A DNA stretch of 64,000 nucleotides from Gorsachius magnificus (Eukaryota; Chordata; Aves; Pelecaniformes; Ardeidae): positions 13,562,984 to 13,626,983 of the forward strand of contig CM067082.1 in assembly GCA_034008185.1 (NCBI GenBank). The letters are read 5' to 3'. Of the stretch, positions 13,911 to 24,227 are shown one piece after another. Numbering within the stretch: position 1 is the first letter of the stretch; each line of letters starts with the position of its first letter. Both the position numbers and the translations under genes were made by a program. A model generated the notes under the pieces. The model was not told the origin of the DNA. It made no database searches and saw only the letters and a list, made by a program, of their open reading frames with translations.

Positions 13911-14286
13911 GTTCATAATACATTTTTAAGAATTGTTATTTTGTATCTTTTAAGAATATCTATAAATCTCTGCATTTAAACTCTTAACATCTCATAATTT
14001 TCTTTGTTCACTGATTTGTTTGTATTTAAAATAGTAAGGAATCCAGTATAAAATCGAGCTTTCAGTTCAGCTTTCAGAGGTACCTCTCCATCATAAAATT
14101 CACCGTGTTGTGCTTGAAGTGCCTGTGATTTTTTGGGGCCTGCAGTTCCGGTGGGATGGAAGGCTCCCTTTATGATGTCCAGTTCGAAAGTTTCTTGGTA
14201 TCAAGTTCTCTGTTGTTGCATTTAGAGCCACGGAATTAGACATTTTCTTAATTAATTTCCTTAGTATTTCTTGATTGATTGACATT

Positions 14287-16027
14287 ACAGAATCACAGAA
14301 TGGCAAGGGTTGGAAGGGACCTTGGGAGATCATCCAGTCCAACCCCCCTGCTAAAGCAGGTTCTCCTAGAGCAGGTTGCACAGGACTTCATCCAGGCGGG
14401 CTTTGAATATCTCCAGAGAAGGAGACTCCACAACCCCTCTGGGCAGCCTGTGCCAGTGCTCCGTCACCCTCAAAGTAAAGAAGTTCCTCCTCATGTTCAA
14501 CTGAAACTTCTTATGTTTCAGTTTGTGCCCATTGCCCCTTGTCCTGTCGCAGGGCACCACTGCAAAGAGACTGGTTCCGTCCTCGTGATTTCTGCCCTTA
14601 AGATATTTGTATGTGTTAATGAGGTCCCCTCTCAGTCTTCTCTTCTTCACGCTGAACAAGCCCAACTCCCTCAGCCTTTCCTCATAGGGGAGATGTTCGA
14701 GTCCCTTAATCATCCTAGTTGCTCTCTTCTGGATTCTTTCTAGGAGTTCCTCATCTTTCTTGAACTGGGGAGCCCAGAACTGGACACAGTACTCCAGGTG
14801 GGGTCTCACCAGGGCAGAGTAGAGGGGGAGGAGAACCTCCCTCGACCTGCTGGCCACACTCCTCCTAATGCACCCTAGGATGCCATTGGCCTTCTTGGCA
14901 ACAAGGGCACACTGCTGGCTCATGGTCAGCTTGTCGTCCACCAGGACTCCCAGGTCCCTCTCGGCAGAGCTGCTTTCCAGCAGGTCAGCCCCCAGTGTGT
15001 ACTGGTGCCTGGGGTTCAACCTCCCCAGGTGCAGCACTTGGCACTTGCCCTTGTTGAACTTCATCAGGTTCCTCTCTGCCCAACTCTCCAGCCTGTCCAG
15101 GTCCCGCTGAATGGCAGCACAGCCCTCTGGCGTATCAGCCACCCCTCCCAGTTTTGTGTCATCAGCGAACTTGCTGATGGTACACTCTGTCCCCTCGTCC
15201 AGGTCATTGATGAACAAGTTGAACAAGACTGGGCCGAGTACTGAGCCCTGGGGAACTCCACTAGCTACCGACCTCAAACTGGACTCTGCCCCGCCGATCA
15301 GAACCCTCTGAGCCCTGTCGTTCAGCCAGTTCCCAATCCACCTCACTGTCCACTCATCCAACCCATACTTCTTGAGCTTCCCTATGAGTGTGTTATGGGA
15401 GACGGTGTCAAAAGCCTTGCTGAAGTCAAGGTAGACAACATCCACCGCTTTCCCCTCATCTACCCAGCTGGTCATGCCATCATAGAAGGCTATCAGATTG
15501 GTCAGGCATGATTTCCCCTTGGTGAATCCGTGCTGGGTACTCCTGATGATCTTCTTTTCATCTACTTGCTTGGAGAGGACACCCAGAATGAGTTGTTCCA
15601 TCACCTTTCCAGGGACAGAGGTGAGACTAACTGGCCTGTAGTTCCCTGGGTCCTCCTTCTTGCCCTTTTGAAGACTGGAGTGACATTGGCTATCTTCCGG
15701 TCCTCAGGCACCTCTCCTGTTCTCCACAATCTTTCATAGATGATGGAAAGTGGCTCGGCAATGTCGTCTGCCAGTTCCTTCAGCACTCGTGGGTGCATTC
15801 CATCGGGGCCCATGATCTTGTGGGTGTCCAGCTTCATTAAAAGATCCCTAACCACATCGACAGAGGGAAAGTCATCCTTTCTCCAAGCTTGCTCGCTTAC
15901 CTGCCAGGACTGGGGAGCCTGAGGGTCAGCCTTGGCAGTGAAGACTGAAGCAAAGAAGGCATTCAGTAGCTCCGCCTTCTCTGTATCTTCTGTCACCAGG
16001 GCACCTGGTGGTAACCTGTTCAGAGCT
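14287..16027 (-). mobile_element. CR1 LINE, 5'-truncated, long
   Basis: The minus strand ends at 14287 with the CR1 3' hallmark, a tandem ATTCTGTG-like octamer (seen on + as acagaatcacagaatgg). About 1.74 kb of CR1 ORF2 3' half follows toward higher coordinates, and recognisable CR1 sequence stops near 16027. It lies 377 bases past the C8orf76 polyadenylation signal. It is the longest CR1 copy in the window and the least decayed in coding potential. Confidence 0.92.
14366..15960 (-). pseudogene. CR1 reverse transcriptase fragment
   Basis: A 412-codon frame (15604 down to 14366) carries the reverse transcriptase core: [10 protein letters not shown] with the first catalytic Asp at residue 60, [10 protein letters not shown] near 117-126 and FADD at 146-149. 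The thumb and C-terminal region ends LDEVLCNLL. The upstream part of the domain (PDGMHPRVLKELAD) continues in another frame from 15601 up to about 15960. The two parts are separated by a single-base shift near 15663-15670, in an AAAAGGG run on the minus strand. The endonuclease domain is missing through 5' truncation. This copy cannot move on its own. Confidence 0.88.
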
Positions 16028-16763
16028 GGATAACTAGAAGTCTTAAATACATTATGCTGAGAAATTGTCAATAAGAATATTTCCATACGGTTTTAGACTA
16101 CAAAATCTAAATGGTAAATATTTTAACTCAGAACTGTAAGAAGATCTTTTTTCTTCAAAGCTAAGTGGTTTTTGCAGGTGTAGAAGTAGCTATAGTCTTG
16201 TCTTCAGTGCGCTTAAATGAGGGAGGAGAAAAACTGTCAGCGTTGTTTATGTGAACTGAAGAGTGTTTAGTCAGATCATATCCTTTGTAAAACCCTGGAA
16301 GGAAGAAGATCGTTGCTGTGAAAACTGGCAGTGTTGTTTCTGCATCGTACAGCTCCTTATGTTACGCTCTCAGTTGACAATGACACCACTTCACTTTACT
16401 TTCTGAAGCATCGATGCCGTGTGCTTTGGGCTTCTGCAGAAAAAGGCAGAGTTTACCCTGTAGCTTCTTTTGCTTGAAGTAATTTACATTTGAGGCAAAC
16501 AGGGTGTGCTCTTCCCCCTTCTTCTCTTAAACTGGGAGGCTTAAATTCTTTGTAGCTTTCTTAAAAAGCGTTCTTTAATGGATATAGTTTAAAACCAGAA
16601 ACCTCTTAGATGTTTGCTGTGACTTGTCCTCGTGTTTTCCTGTGTTTTCTCTCTGAAGTACTGAAGAGTGCTGACACTTCAGATTTGTCACAACTGAATG
16701 GTGATTCGCCATATGTGAACACACTTTGTGTCTGCTTCTTTAGGTGAATTTTAAAGCTTTCAG

Positions 16764-16959
16764 ATACTTTTAGGGAACCTGTCACTAACCCTTGGTATGG
16801 TATAGCCCTCTGCTATGTTGACAGTGAAACCCCTCAGAAAGACGGAATTGCATCCTTCAGTCATGTCAAATTGTCTTTGATAGTTTGGCGACTTAATGCA
16901 ATTAAACCACATCCTGGTCAGCTTGTTACGAAAGAGGATGACTTGGCAAGTATAGTTGG
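16764..16959 (+). CDS. Candidate exon A of an unrecognised gene
   Basis: After an AG acceptor (ttaaagctttcag) there is a 64-codon open frame in phase 1. It contains WYGIALCYVDSE, KLSLIVWRLNAIKPHP and LVTKEDDLASIV and ends exactly at a good donor, GG|GTAAGC. Residue composition is balanced and protein-like, without the low complexity of chance frames. I do not recognise the family, and human has no protein gene known to me between C8orf76 and FAM83A. A possible next exon is 17199-17289, where AG|C opens 30 codons ending AAG|GTCATC. Its phases would link this exon to the candidate at 18195, but that donor is weak. It could be a bird gene, a decayed gene or chance. Confidence 0.33.
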
Positions 16960-18194
16960 GTAAGCATTAATGCACTCACAATGTATTACAGAATGTTTGG
17001 TTTAGTCATGCGTGTGCTTTGCTAGGTGGAAATTTTTGTGTGCCTATGTAGAGCGCTATATTTAGATGGCAGTGAAGCCCGCCCGAAGGGCTGGGGATGC
17101 TTTTAAGACTAACTGGTGTCCTAAGTTTTCAGTAGAGACTGACCATAACATGCTGTAAATTAATTACGATGCTGGCATCAACAGAGGATATCTTGCAGCA
17201 AAGACATGGCAGACATGGAAAGCTTAATGCCAAATATGTCAGCAAAAAACTGGAACAGGGACTTCTCCTGGTTTCTTCTTAAACTTAAGGTCATCAGTAG
17301 CCACATAAAAAGGCTGTAGTTTGTTTTGCCACAGCTCTCGAGTAGGTTCAGTAGTTAGGACACCGGAACGCAGCTTTTGTGGAACCAGGTCTGTATGGAT
17401 ATGTAGGGGGAACCCGCCAAATGTTTTGGCTCCACAGTTTAGGAAGTGGAAATGGCTTTGGAGATGTTTTAGCGGTGAATTAAATACTTGCCAAATGTTG
17501 TCGTTTTGTGACTGAGATGTCCAAAACACACAGCAGCTAGCCAAGGTGATTTGGAAACTTTTTGGTGTGCATGCAGACTGTTTGACTTGAGGTTGTCCCT
17601 TAGAATGGCAACACAACAGTTAACTCCCCGCTGGCTCCGGGAGCGGAAGGCAAGTGGCAGTTCTTAAGAACAGGCAATATTTTCTCAAACATAACAATAA
17701 AGCAAAAATGTTGGTTTTAACTACTGCAAAGAAAACAACATGAGTGTTGTTCTGGATGCATCTCATAGTTACTGTTCCAAATAACTGGCGTTTACTGCAC
17801 TGGGGCTATGAAATATTCCTTTGTCCCACTTGTGCCTGGCTATCTCTCATCTCAGCTACTTCAATCCCTCCTTTTTTGGCCTGCTCCTTGCTTTTTTGGC
17901 ATGCCACTTCCAACTCCAGTTTTCTGTTTCTGCTCCTATCTCACGAGGGGCTTTGTGTTTCCATCCTGCATTTGAATGCCTCATCGTTGCTTCTACACTC
18001 GGCGTAATTCTGCATCTGCCTGTAATAGATTTCTTCACGTTTTGGCTCTTACAAGATTATTATTGGTATTAGTACAAGCACCAGTACTCCACACCGACTT
18101 AAACAGCAAATTTTAGTATTGCAAACCGCAAGTGAGAATCCGTTACAGTTACTGAGGTTTGATTTTGTTATTTTGACACTTGCTCATGTTATAG

Positions 18195-18311
18195 ATGCTT
18201 TGGAAAGGACTCTTTGACCCTGGTTCTGAGGCTTCTGAAACAGTTGCTGTGTACAAACGCAATCTAATTGCGTGTCTTGCTATTGAGTGTTTGAGTACTG
18301 CTGGCTTTGAG
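18195..18311 (+). CDS. Candidate exon B of an unrecognised gene
   Basis: This is a 39-codon phase-0 frame between an AG acceptor (gctcatgttatag) and the donor GAG|GTGAGG. It contains MLWKGLFDPGSEASE and YKRNLIACLAIECL. It has the same strand and style as the exon-like frame at 16764, but that exon ends in phase 2, so the two cannot be joined directly; the 91-base candidate at 17199-17289 would correct the phase. Repeats begin about 58 bases downstream. No homologue recognised. Confidence 0.3.
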
Positions 18312-18369
18312 GTGAGGGAACATGTTAGTGCTGTAAGTAGTGACATTAACACAGTCTTCTCCATCTCAG

Positions 18370-18640
18370 GATCATAGAATGGTTTGGGTTGGAAGGGACC
18401 TTCAAAGATCTTCTAGTCCAACCCCCTACCACGGGCAGGGACACCTTCCACTAGACCAGGTTGCTCAAAGCCCTGTCCAACCTGGCCTCGAACACTGCCA
18501 GTGATGGGGCATCCACAGCTCCTCTGGGCAACCTGTTCCAGTGTCTCACCACCCTTATCATAAACTATGTCTTCCTTATGCCCAATCTAAACCTACCCTC
18601 TTTCAGTTTAAAACCATTGCCCCTTCTCCGGTTGCTGTGT
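18370..18640 (-). mobile_element. CR1 LINE 3' fragment
   Basis: The + strand reads gatcatagaatggtttggg, the reverse complement of a CR1 3' end, followed by about 250 bases of the conserved CR1 3' coding region. It ends where an antisense LTR fragment begins, so either the LTR interrupted the CR1 or the CR1 is simply 5'-truncated against it. Confidence 0.85.
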
Positions 18641-18810
18641 GATGGGTCAGTCACAGGGCTGGATGCTCGGTGCCCACCCAGCCGCTGTCACTCCCCCTCC
18701 TCAGCACAACAGGGAATGAGAAAATGAGATGGAAAAAAAGAAGTCATGGGTTGAGGTGAAGGCAGTTTAATAAAGAAAAAGCAAAGGAAAACAAACAAAC
18801 AAAAATTATT
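18641..18810 (-). mobile_element. ERVL-type LTR, 3' part, antisense
   Basis: The stretch containing catgggttgaggtgaaggc and agtttaataaag is the reverse complement of the 3' part of the LTR seen in + orientation near 23250-23340 (tattaaactgcc, then ttgacccacgagc). Only the 3' portion is present. It is a fragment of the same neoavian LTR family, inserted in the opposite direction to the larger copy at 22.3-23.4 kb. Confidence 0.7.
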
Positions 18811-19739
18811 CTCCTCAGCAGGCAATGTCCTTGTAAAAATGCGTACGTGAATAGTCTTAAGGAATCAAGAGCTGTAACATGGGGAGCCACCTTTATTGCT
18901 GGCAATAAAAAAGGGGGTTCAGCTAGTGCCTACTTTTCCTGCCTTCTTTCCGGTATCTGCACACAAACTGGAAGAAAAGAAAAACGTGAGCAAATCCATT
19001 TTTGTAACAATTTGACCTCCCAGGTGGGACTCTGCGACTTCCCAACCTGTTGAGCATGGCGACAGCATACGACACAGCCGGTACCAGGTGAGTTCACCCG
19101 ATTGTCCTTGCGGCATCCCCATTCCCTGGGAATTCCCAGGGGGCAGCACAGGTCATGGGGGGTTCAGTAGGTAAGGTGAAACAGGGTTTGCCGCTGGCGG
19201 AAATTCTGGGAAGCCATAAGAAAATCAACGGCACTTCTGGGGTTGAGTGCCCAGCTGGAGCTTGGGAGGGGACGCCCTGTGCTGGCCCCTGGGAGCCTGT
19301 TTCATGGGAGTGAGCTGACCTTCCTGCCTCTTATTTGATGCGGTGTAGGGCAGAATTGCCTCATGGTAGTTCCTTGCTGAATACTCCCCTTCACCTTGTC
19401 CTTCGTGGGGTGAGTTGGAAGTTGTTTCCAGGATCTGTCACTCCATCACCTCCCCCCAGGGGCGGCGGTGCAACTGGCAGCCTAGCGAGGGTCGTGGGAG
19501 GGGGCTGCGCTGTGCAGTGGTCCAGGAAGGAGGGAAGCATGGGTGCTTTTCTTTTTCTAGGAGGAGCAATGGGGGCAGACCAGGGCGTGCTCTTTTTCAG
19601 AAAAAAAGCAGCCTGAGGAAGAGGCAGTCGGTGAAACGCTCCCAGGGAGCACAAGCAGAAAGTACAGGGGATGTCCTCGAGGATGTGCTCCTCTGGGCGC
19701 TTTGTGCGTGAGCAGCAATCACGCATGCACACGCATACA
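18811..19739. other. No gene recognised between repeats
   Basis: Unique-looking sequence between the antisense LTR fragment and the minisatellite. I see no exon with convincing splice sites and no recognised transposon. Confidence 0.5.
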
Positions 19740-20262
19740 CATGAGGTGTGCTTTGTTTTTGAGCAGCCATGGTGTGTGCACAAGGTGTGCTTTGTGCATG
19801 AGCAGCAATCATGCATGCACATGAGGTGTGTTTTGCGTGAGAGCCATGGCGTACTCATACACGTGAGGTGTGCTTTGTGCATGAGCAGCAATCATGCATG
19901 CAGACGAGGTGTGCTTTGTGCGTGAGCAGCAATGGCGTATGCATGCACCGAGGTGCTTTGTGCGTGAGCAGCCGGCACGCACACGAGGTGTGCTTTGTGC
20001 ATGAGCAGCAATGGTGCACACACACACGCACGCACAGAGGTGTGCTTTGTGCGTGAGCAGCAATGGTGCACGCACACACGCACGCACACACAGCACGCAC
20101 ACGAGGTGTGCTTTGTGCGTGAGCAGCAATGGTGCACCACACACGCACGCACACGAGGTGTGCTTTGTGCGTGAGCAGCAATGGTGCACACACACGCACG
20201 CACACGAGGTGTGCTTTGTGCGTGAGCAGCCGTGGCGCGCACACGAGGTGTGCTGCACCAGC
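19740..20262. repeat. Minisatellite, about 12 units of 36-68 bp
   Basis: The core gaggtgtgctttgtgcgtga followed by gcagcaatggtgca recurs at about 19745, 19783, 19825, 19866, 19906, 19948, 19985, 20037, 20105, 20156, 20207 and 20248. Units differ mainly in an internal CA/CG run (cacacacgcacgcacaca) of variable length, so spacing ranges from about 37 to 68 bases. Later units are longer and more alike than early ones, suggesting recent expansion at the right end. The repeat keeps several frames open on both strands (translating as HKAHLVC-like repeats), but these are not genes. Confidence 0.9.
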
Positions 20263-20654
20263 AGTCACGCGGCCAGGCGCCCGGCCTCACGCTCAGCAGC
20301 GCTGTAGTGGGCAATGCTCGCAGGAAGCCCGCAGGAGCATCTCTGAGCCAAAAGACCTGCAGGGCCGGTGGGGCTGGGGAAGGGACGCGGGGATGCCCTG
20401 GGAAGCCCGGCCCGAGCCCAGCCCAGTCGATCAGCTCTGCGTCCAGGGTGCGAAGGCAGGGGCAGCAGTGGGTTCGAGGTGCCCCGCAAACACCCCGTTC
20501 CTGGTGCGTGAACGTTCCTGTGCGGGCGGTCCCTCGGGCAATGCCGCTCGCTGTTTCGCTTCTCTCTGCTCCCCAGGGTGAGGGCACGCCGAGCAACCGG
20601 CCCCAGCAGGAGGGTCCCCATCGCTGGCAGCAGCAGCACTGTCAGATGTGGCAG

Positions 20655-20865
20655 AGCCACCCTCTGGAAAGCCCCAGGGGCCTTTGCTGGGCTCTGCAGG
20701 GGTGCATGCAGAGCCCTAATTACCCTCCGGAGTGCCTGGGGGCCTTACCCAGGCTGTGGAGAGGCCAGTGCAGGGCCCTCGTTACCCCACAGAGTGCCTG
20801 GGGGCATCATCTGGGCTTTGCTGGGGCCCATTGGAGGCCCCTGCTGCCCTCTGGGTGCTCACATG
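20655..20865 (+). repeat. Dispersed repeat with about 63-bp internal units
   Basis: A unit of the form gagtgcctgggggc preceded by a TTACCC block occurs about three times in tandem (near 20690-20750, 20750-20812 and a partial last unit). The last part (ctttgctggggccc, ctgctgccctctgg) matches the reverse complement of 25660-25755 closely. The same element therefore occurs twice in the window in opposite orientation. I do not recognise the family. Confidence 0.65.
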
Positions 20866-20904
20866 CCCAAAAGCCGTGCCGCTGCAGAACATTGAAACAA
20901 TGAA

Positions 20905-22291
20905 TGGGTAGAGATGGCTGCCAGAACCAAAATAGCTCAGGTCGACCTGGACTGGGAGTGTAAGGGTGAGCTGTTTGTATCTCAATGGGCCCATGAAAGA
21001 TTGGGAGAAACATCTAGGGAGAGATGCCCCATACAGATGGGCTCGTGGTGGAAGGGTGGACCTGACCATGGAGGCCATCACCCAGGACACTCCTGAGTGT
21101 GAAACATGGTCGTAATCAAGCGAGCCACACAAGTAAAATCTCCCCAAAATGGAGGGCGGTGGCTGGGGTTTTGACATGGCGAGGCCTGGCAAACTGGCTG
21201 TATTTGGACCTCTGCCACAATCGTGCTAGGGTAAGTGCTATGTAGTCACCATGGCAGAAGGAACTACCAATTGGCTAGAAACATGTCCTGTAAGCTGTGC
21301 CACTGCCTGAAACAACATCTTAGGCCTCGAAAGGGGAATTCTGTGGCAACGTGGTACCCCAGAAAGAACCTAATCCGACAACAGGACTCATTTCTGAAAT
21401 AACCTCATAAACTCCTGGGCTACGAAACACAGCACTGAGTGGGTGTATTTCACCCCCCCCATCACCCACAAGCCTCTACAAAGGCTGAGAGATGTAAGGG
21501 ACTCTTAAAGATGATGTTGGGACTGTTGGGCAATGAGGCATGGAAGCACTTGAGCTATAAATTTAGCAGAAGCCACTTTGGCTGGTCACCACCAGAGGAT
21601 CTGCTAACTGTCCTGGTTCTGCCCAAATCATACCCCCACATACCGTGGGAGGAGATAAGGCCCCCGAAGCCCATGTAGGGAAGTGGCTGGGGGAGGCGGT
21701 GTGGATTGCGCCTCCCTCAGGAAAAGGCAAAGCCACCTGTGGGATTGTCTTCGCTCAAGGGCCTGGGTGCACTTGGTGGGTAAGGCAGAAGGATGGGGAG
21801 ACCTGGTGTGTGCCTCAAGGAGATTTAACCTTGCGGGAAAAATAATCTGTGATGCGACTTGAACGTTGTAAGAAGGAAAGTAGCAGGAATGACCTGAACC
21901 GATGAAGAGTGAGATTTGCAAGGCACCAGGGGAGTGCAACAACGACCCAAACAAAGCTGGTGTTGGCGCCCAACACTCGGACATGCTGCTTCTCCGGTCC
22001 TGAGCACCCACCTTGACCAGGGCCCTGAGTCATAGGCTGTTCTTATGGATATGTGGAGGAGTGGAGGAAGCCCATGGAATGTGGGAATAAAACTTATCTG
22101 CTAAGGGACAGGATAGATAGTAGTTAGTGAGAACATATAAATGTGTTCCATTGATTGGGTATAAAGGTGGTTAGCTTGTGTTGGTAAGAAGGGATTTCAG
22201 TAATGAGAATTAGATAGAAGGGGATGGTTAGAAGATGTATAAATGCATTAAATTATGTGAGACCCGAGGACGATGCAAGTGGTAGGGAATA
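20905..22291 (+). mobile_element. ERVL-like provirus remnant: integrase and 3' noncoding
   Basis: Between about 20910 and 21840 the + strand, read across several frames, resembles an ERVL-class integrase: zinc-binding N-terminal part, core domain and C-terminal segment, in that order. Stops and frameshifts interrupt it many times, for example TGA after 21096 and TAG after 21675, so it cannot be expressed as protein. About 430 bases of AT-rich noncoding sequence follow, ending in a purine-rich tract (ggaataaggggtggagat) directly before an LTR start at 22292. No gag, protease, reverse transcriptase or 5' LTR was found upstream. This is the 3' end of an old, truncated provirus. Confidence 0.75.
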
Positions 22292-23385
22292 AGGGGTGGA
22301 GATTGTATTGGGTCTGGCTGGGATGGAGTTGCCTTTCCTCACAGCAGCCCTCATAGTGCTGTGCTTTGCATTTGGAGCAAGGGAGGTGCTGGTAACACAC
22401 CAGTGTTTTGGCTACTGCTGAGCAGTGCTCACCAGCATCATAGAATCATAGAAAGTTTGGGGTTGGAAGGGACCCCTAGAGGCCATCTAGCCCAACCCCC
22501 CTGCAGTGAGCAGGGACACCGCTAACCAGATCAGGTTGCTCACAGCCCCGTCCAACCTGGCCTTGAATGTTTCCAGGGATGGGGCCTCCACCACCTCTCT
22601 GGGCAACCTGTGCCAGTGTTTCACCACCCTCATGGTAAAGAATTTCTTCCTTATATCCAGTCTAAACCTACCCTGGTTTAGTTTAAAACCATTACCCCTT
22701 GTCCTGTCACAGCTGGCCCTACTAAAAAGATTTTCCCCATCTTTCCTATGGGCCCCCTTTAGGTACTGAAAGGCCGCAATCAGGTCTCCCCGCAGCCTTC
22801 TCTTCTCCAGGCTGAACAACCCCAACTCCCCCAGCCTGTCCTCATAAGAGAGGTGCTCCAGCCCTCGGATCATTTTAGTAGCCCTTCCCTGGACCTGCTC
22901 CAACAGTTCCATGTCCTTCTTGTGCTGAGGGCTGCAGAGCTGGACGCAGGGCTCCAGGTGAGGAAGCTCTCTCTCCGACATCCCACCCCTGAAGGCACAG
23001 AGGCTGGGAGCGGGCGAGAGGCTGGGAGGGGACACAGCCAGGACAGCTGACCCGGGCTGACCAAAGGGATATTCCAGACCATCGGGCATTGTGCCCAGCA
23101 GCAAAAGCCAAGAGAAAGGGGGAGGGGAGGGGACATTTGTCGTTAAGGTGTTTGTCTTCCGGAGCAACTGCTATGTGTACGGAGACCCTACTTCCTGGGG
23201 GGGGCTGGACATCTCCTGCCAATGGGAAGTAGAGAAGAAATTTTTGTTTGTTTGTTTCCCTTTGCTTTTCTTTATTAAACTGCCTTTATCTTGACCCACG
23301 AGCTCTTTCTCGTCTTATTTTCTTCTCCCGAGGAGGGGAGTGATTGAGCAGCCGGGTTGGCGCCAAGCGGCCAGCCAAGGTCAGC
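22292..23385 (+). mobile_element. ERVL-type 3' LTR, split by a CR1
   Basis: It starts tgtattgggtctggctggga right after the purine tract and matches the widespread neoavian LTR that opens TGT..TGGGTCTGGCTGGGATGGAG. The first 147 bases are followed by a CR1 (22439-22962). The LTR then resumes (tgaaggcacagaggctggg, cagccaggacagctgaccc, gaccaaagggatattcc) and reaches the tattaaactgcc segment near 23275. The 3' edge is degraded and placed only roughly. Without the CR1 it would be about 570 bases long. Confidence 0.85.
22439..22962 (-). mobile_element. CR1 LINE inserted into the LTR
   Basis: It begins with catagaatcatagaaagt, the reverse complement of the CR1 3' terminal repeat, and shows about 520 bases of the 3' half of CR1 ORF2. 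The minus frame includes [23 protein letters not shown] sequence flanks it on both sides, so this CR1 is younger than the LTR. Confidence 0.9.
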
Positions 23386-23631
23386 CTGACGCCAAGGCCA
23401 CGCTGCCCCCCCCTGCCCTGTGTGGGGGGGCCAGGCCACAGGTACAAGGCAGCACTCGCCCACCCCCGGGCCATGGCAGGTGCTGCCTCTGCTCCCGCAC
23501 GGTGACGGGAGGCAGCGGCTGACATGGGCTCAGGGGGTCCCTGCCCCTCGCAGGCCCAGGGAACGTGAGCCACCGGTCGGTGACCATTGCCAGCAGCGTT
23601 TGGTGGCCGAGGGCCCGCTCCCTGATGTTGT

Positions 23632-23875
23632 ATGAACCTGTCTGATCATTCCAAATCCATCCACAAGAGCATACAGCGGCTGGAAGATAATGTCCGAAAG
23701 CTGCTCAGTGGATGGGGCCTGACAAGCTGGGTAATGTCACTAGTAAAGGTGTTTCTGTTTTGTGTGAGTATCTTTTTATGTATTCTCACCTGTATCCCTT
23801 GTATTTTCAGTGTATGCAGCATCTTATAAGCAAATCAATAGCTTCTGGTTTTATTCTTAGTAAAGAAGGGGGAGT
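23632..23875 (+). mobile_element. Retroviral 3' remnant: envelope tail and polypurine tract
   Basis: A short frame (23632-23829) ends in a long hydrophobic, Cys-containing segment like the membrane anchor of a retroviral transmembrane envelope subunit, then is lost to a stop or frameshift. It is followed by a purine tract (aaagaagggggag, 23862-23874) one base before an intact LTR. No other coding region of this provirus was recognised: 23386-23631 is GC-rich and unassigned. The remnant is too short to encode a working protein. Confidence 0.6.
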
Positions 23876-24226
23876 TGTGGCAACAAATACGGAATCTGCA
23901 GGTGTGGCGGCTGAGCTGGACACCGGAGATATCCTTGGTCTCGTTGGTCGCAAGCCATGGGAAAAGTGAACAAGAGCTAAGTGAGAAAAACAAGGTCAAT
24001 GCTGCGACCAATGGACTTTGCGAGATGAACTTTGCTTCCATATAAAGCTTGGACTCAGTGCTTGCCAACTAGCTGGGTGATAAGAGAAAAGCAGTGGCTT
24101 TGTTTTGTGATCAGTATAAAAGGATGTAAAGCGTTAAATAAATTGATTCCGATTCCGATCCTGATCCCGCTTGCGCTTGTGCTTGTGCTTGTGCATGAAC
24201 TCGGAGTCCGTGCCTTCATTGCCACA
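23876..24226 (+). mobile_element. Intact 351-bp retroviral LTR
   Basis: The element begins TGTGGCAA (23876) and ends TTGCCACA (24226), a perfect 8-base inverted repeat with TG...CA ends. Inside are a TATA box, TATAAAA (24115-24121), and AATAAA (24137-24142), then a short tandem cgcttgtgcttgtgcttgtg tract. It is a 3' LTR, since a polypurine tract precedes it. It belongs to a different family from the ERVL LTR upstream. The promoter elements point right, toward the RIMBP-like pseudogene starting at the next bases. Confidence 0.85.
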
Positions 24227-24227
24227 C

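Noticed and set aside
14041..14178. Exon-like + frame (EVPLHHKIHRVVLEVPVIFW)
   Set aside because: It reads like protein, but no donor gives a phase that fits the exon candidate at 16764, and the opposite strand is equally open. Left out of the gene call.
17239..17616. 125-codon minus-strand frame
   Set aside because: No family resemblance. It partly overlaps a + strand exon candidate at 17199-17289, which has the better splice context.
19391..20596. Several overlapping frames with HKAHLVC-type repeats
   Set aside because: They are translations of a minisatellite in several frames at once, not a repeat protein.
21963..21980. Primer-binding-site-like ttggcgcccaaca
   Set aside because: It resembles a lysine-tRNA primer site, but it lies between integrase-like sequence and the 3' LTR with no LTR end before it, so it is in the wrong place.
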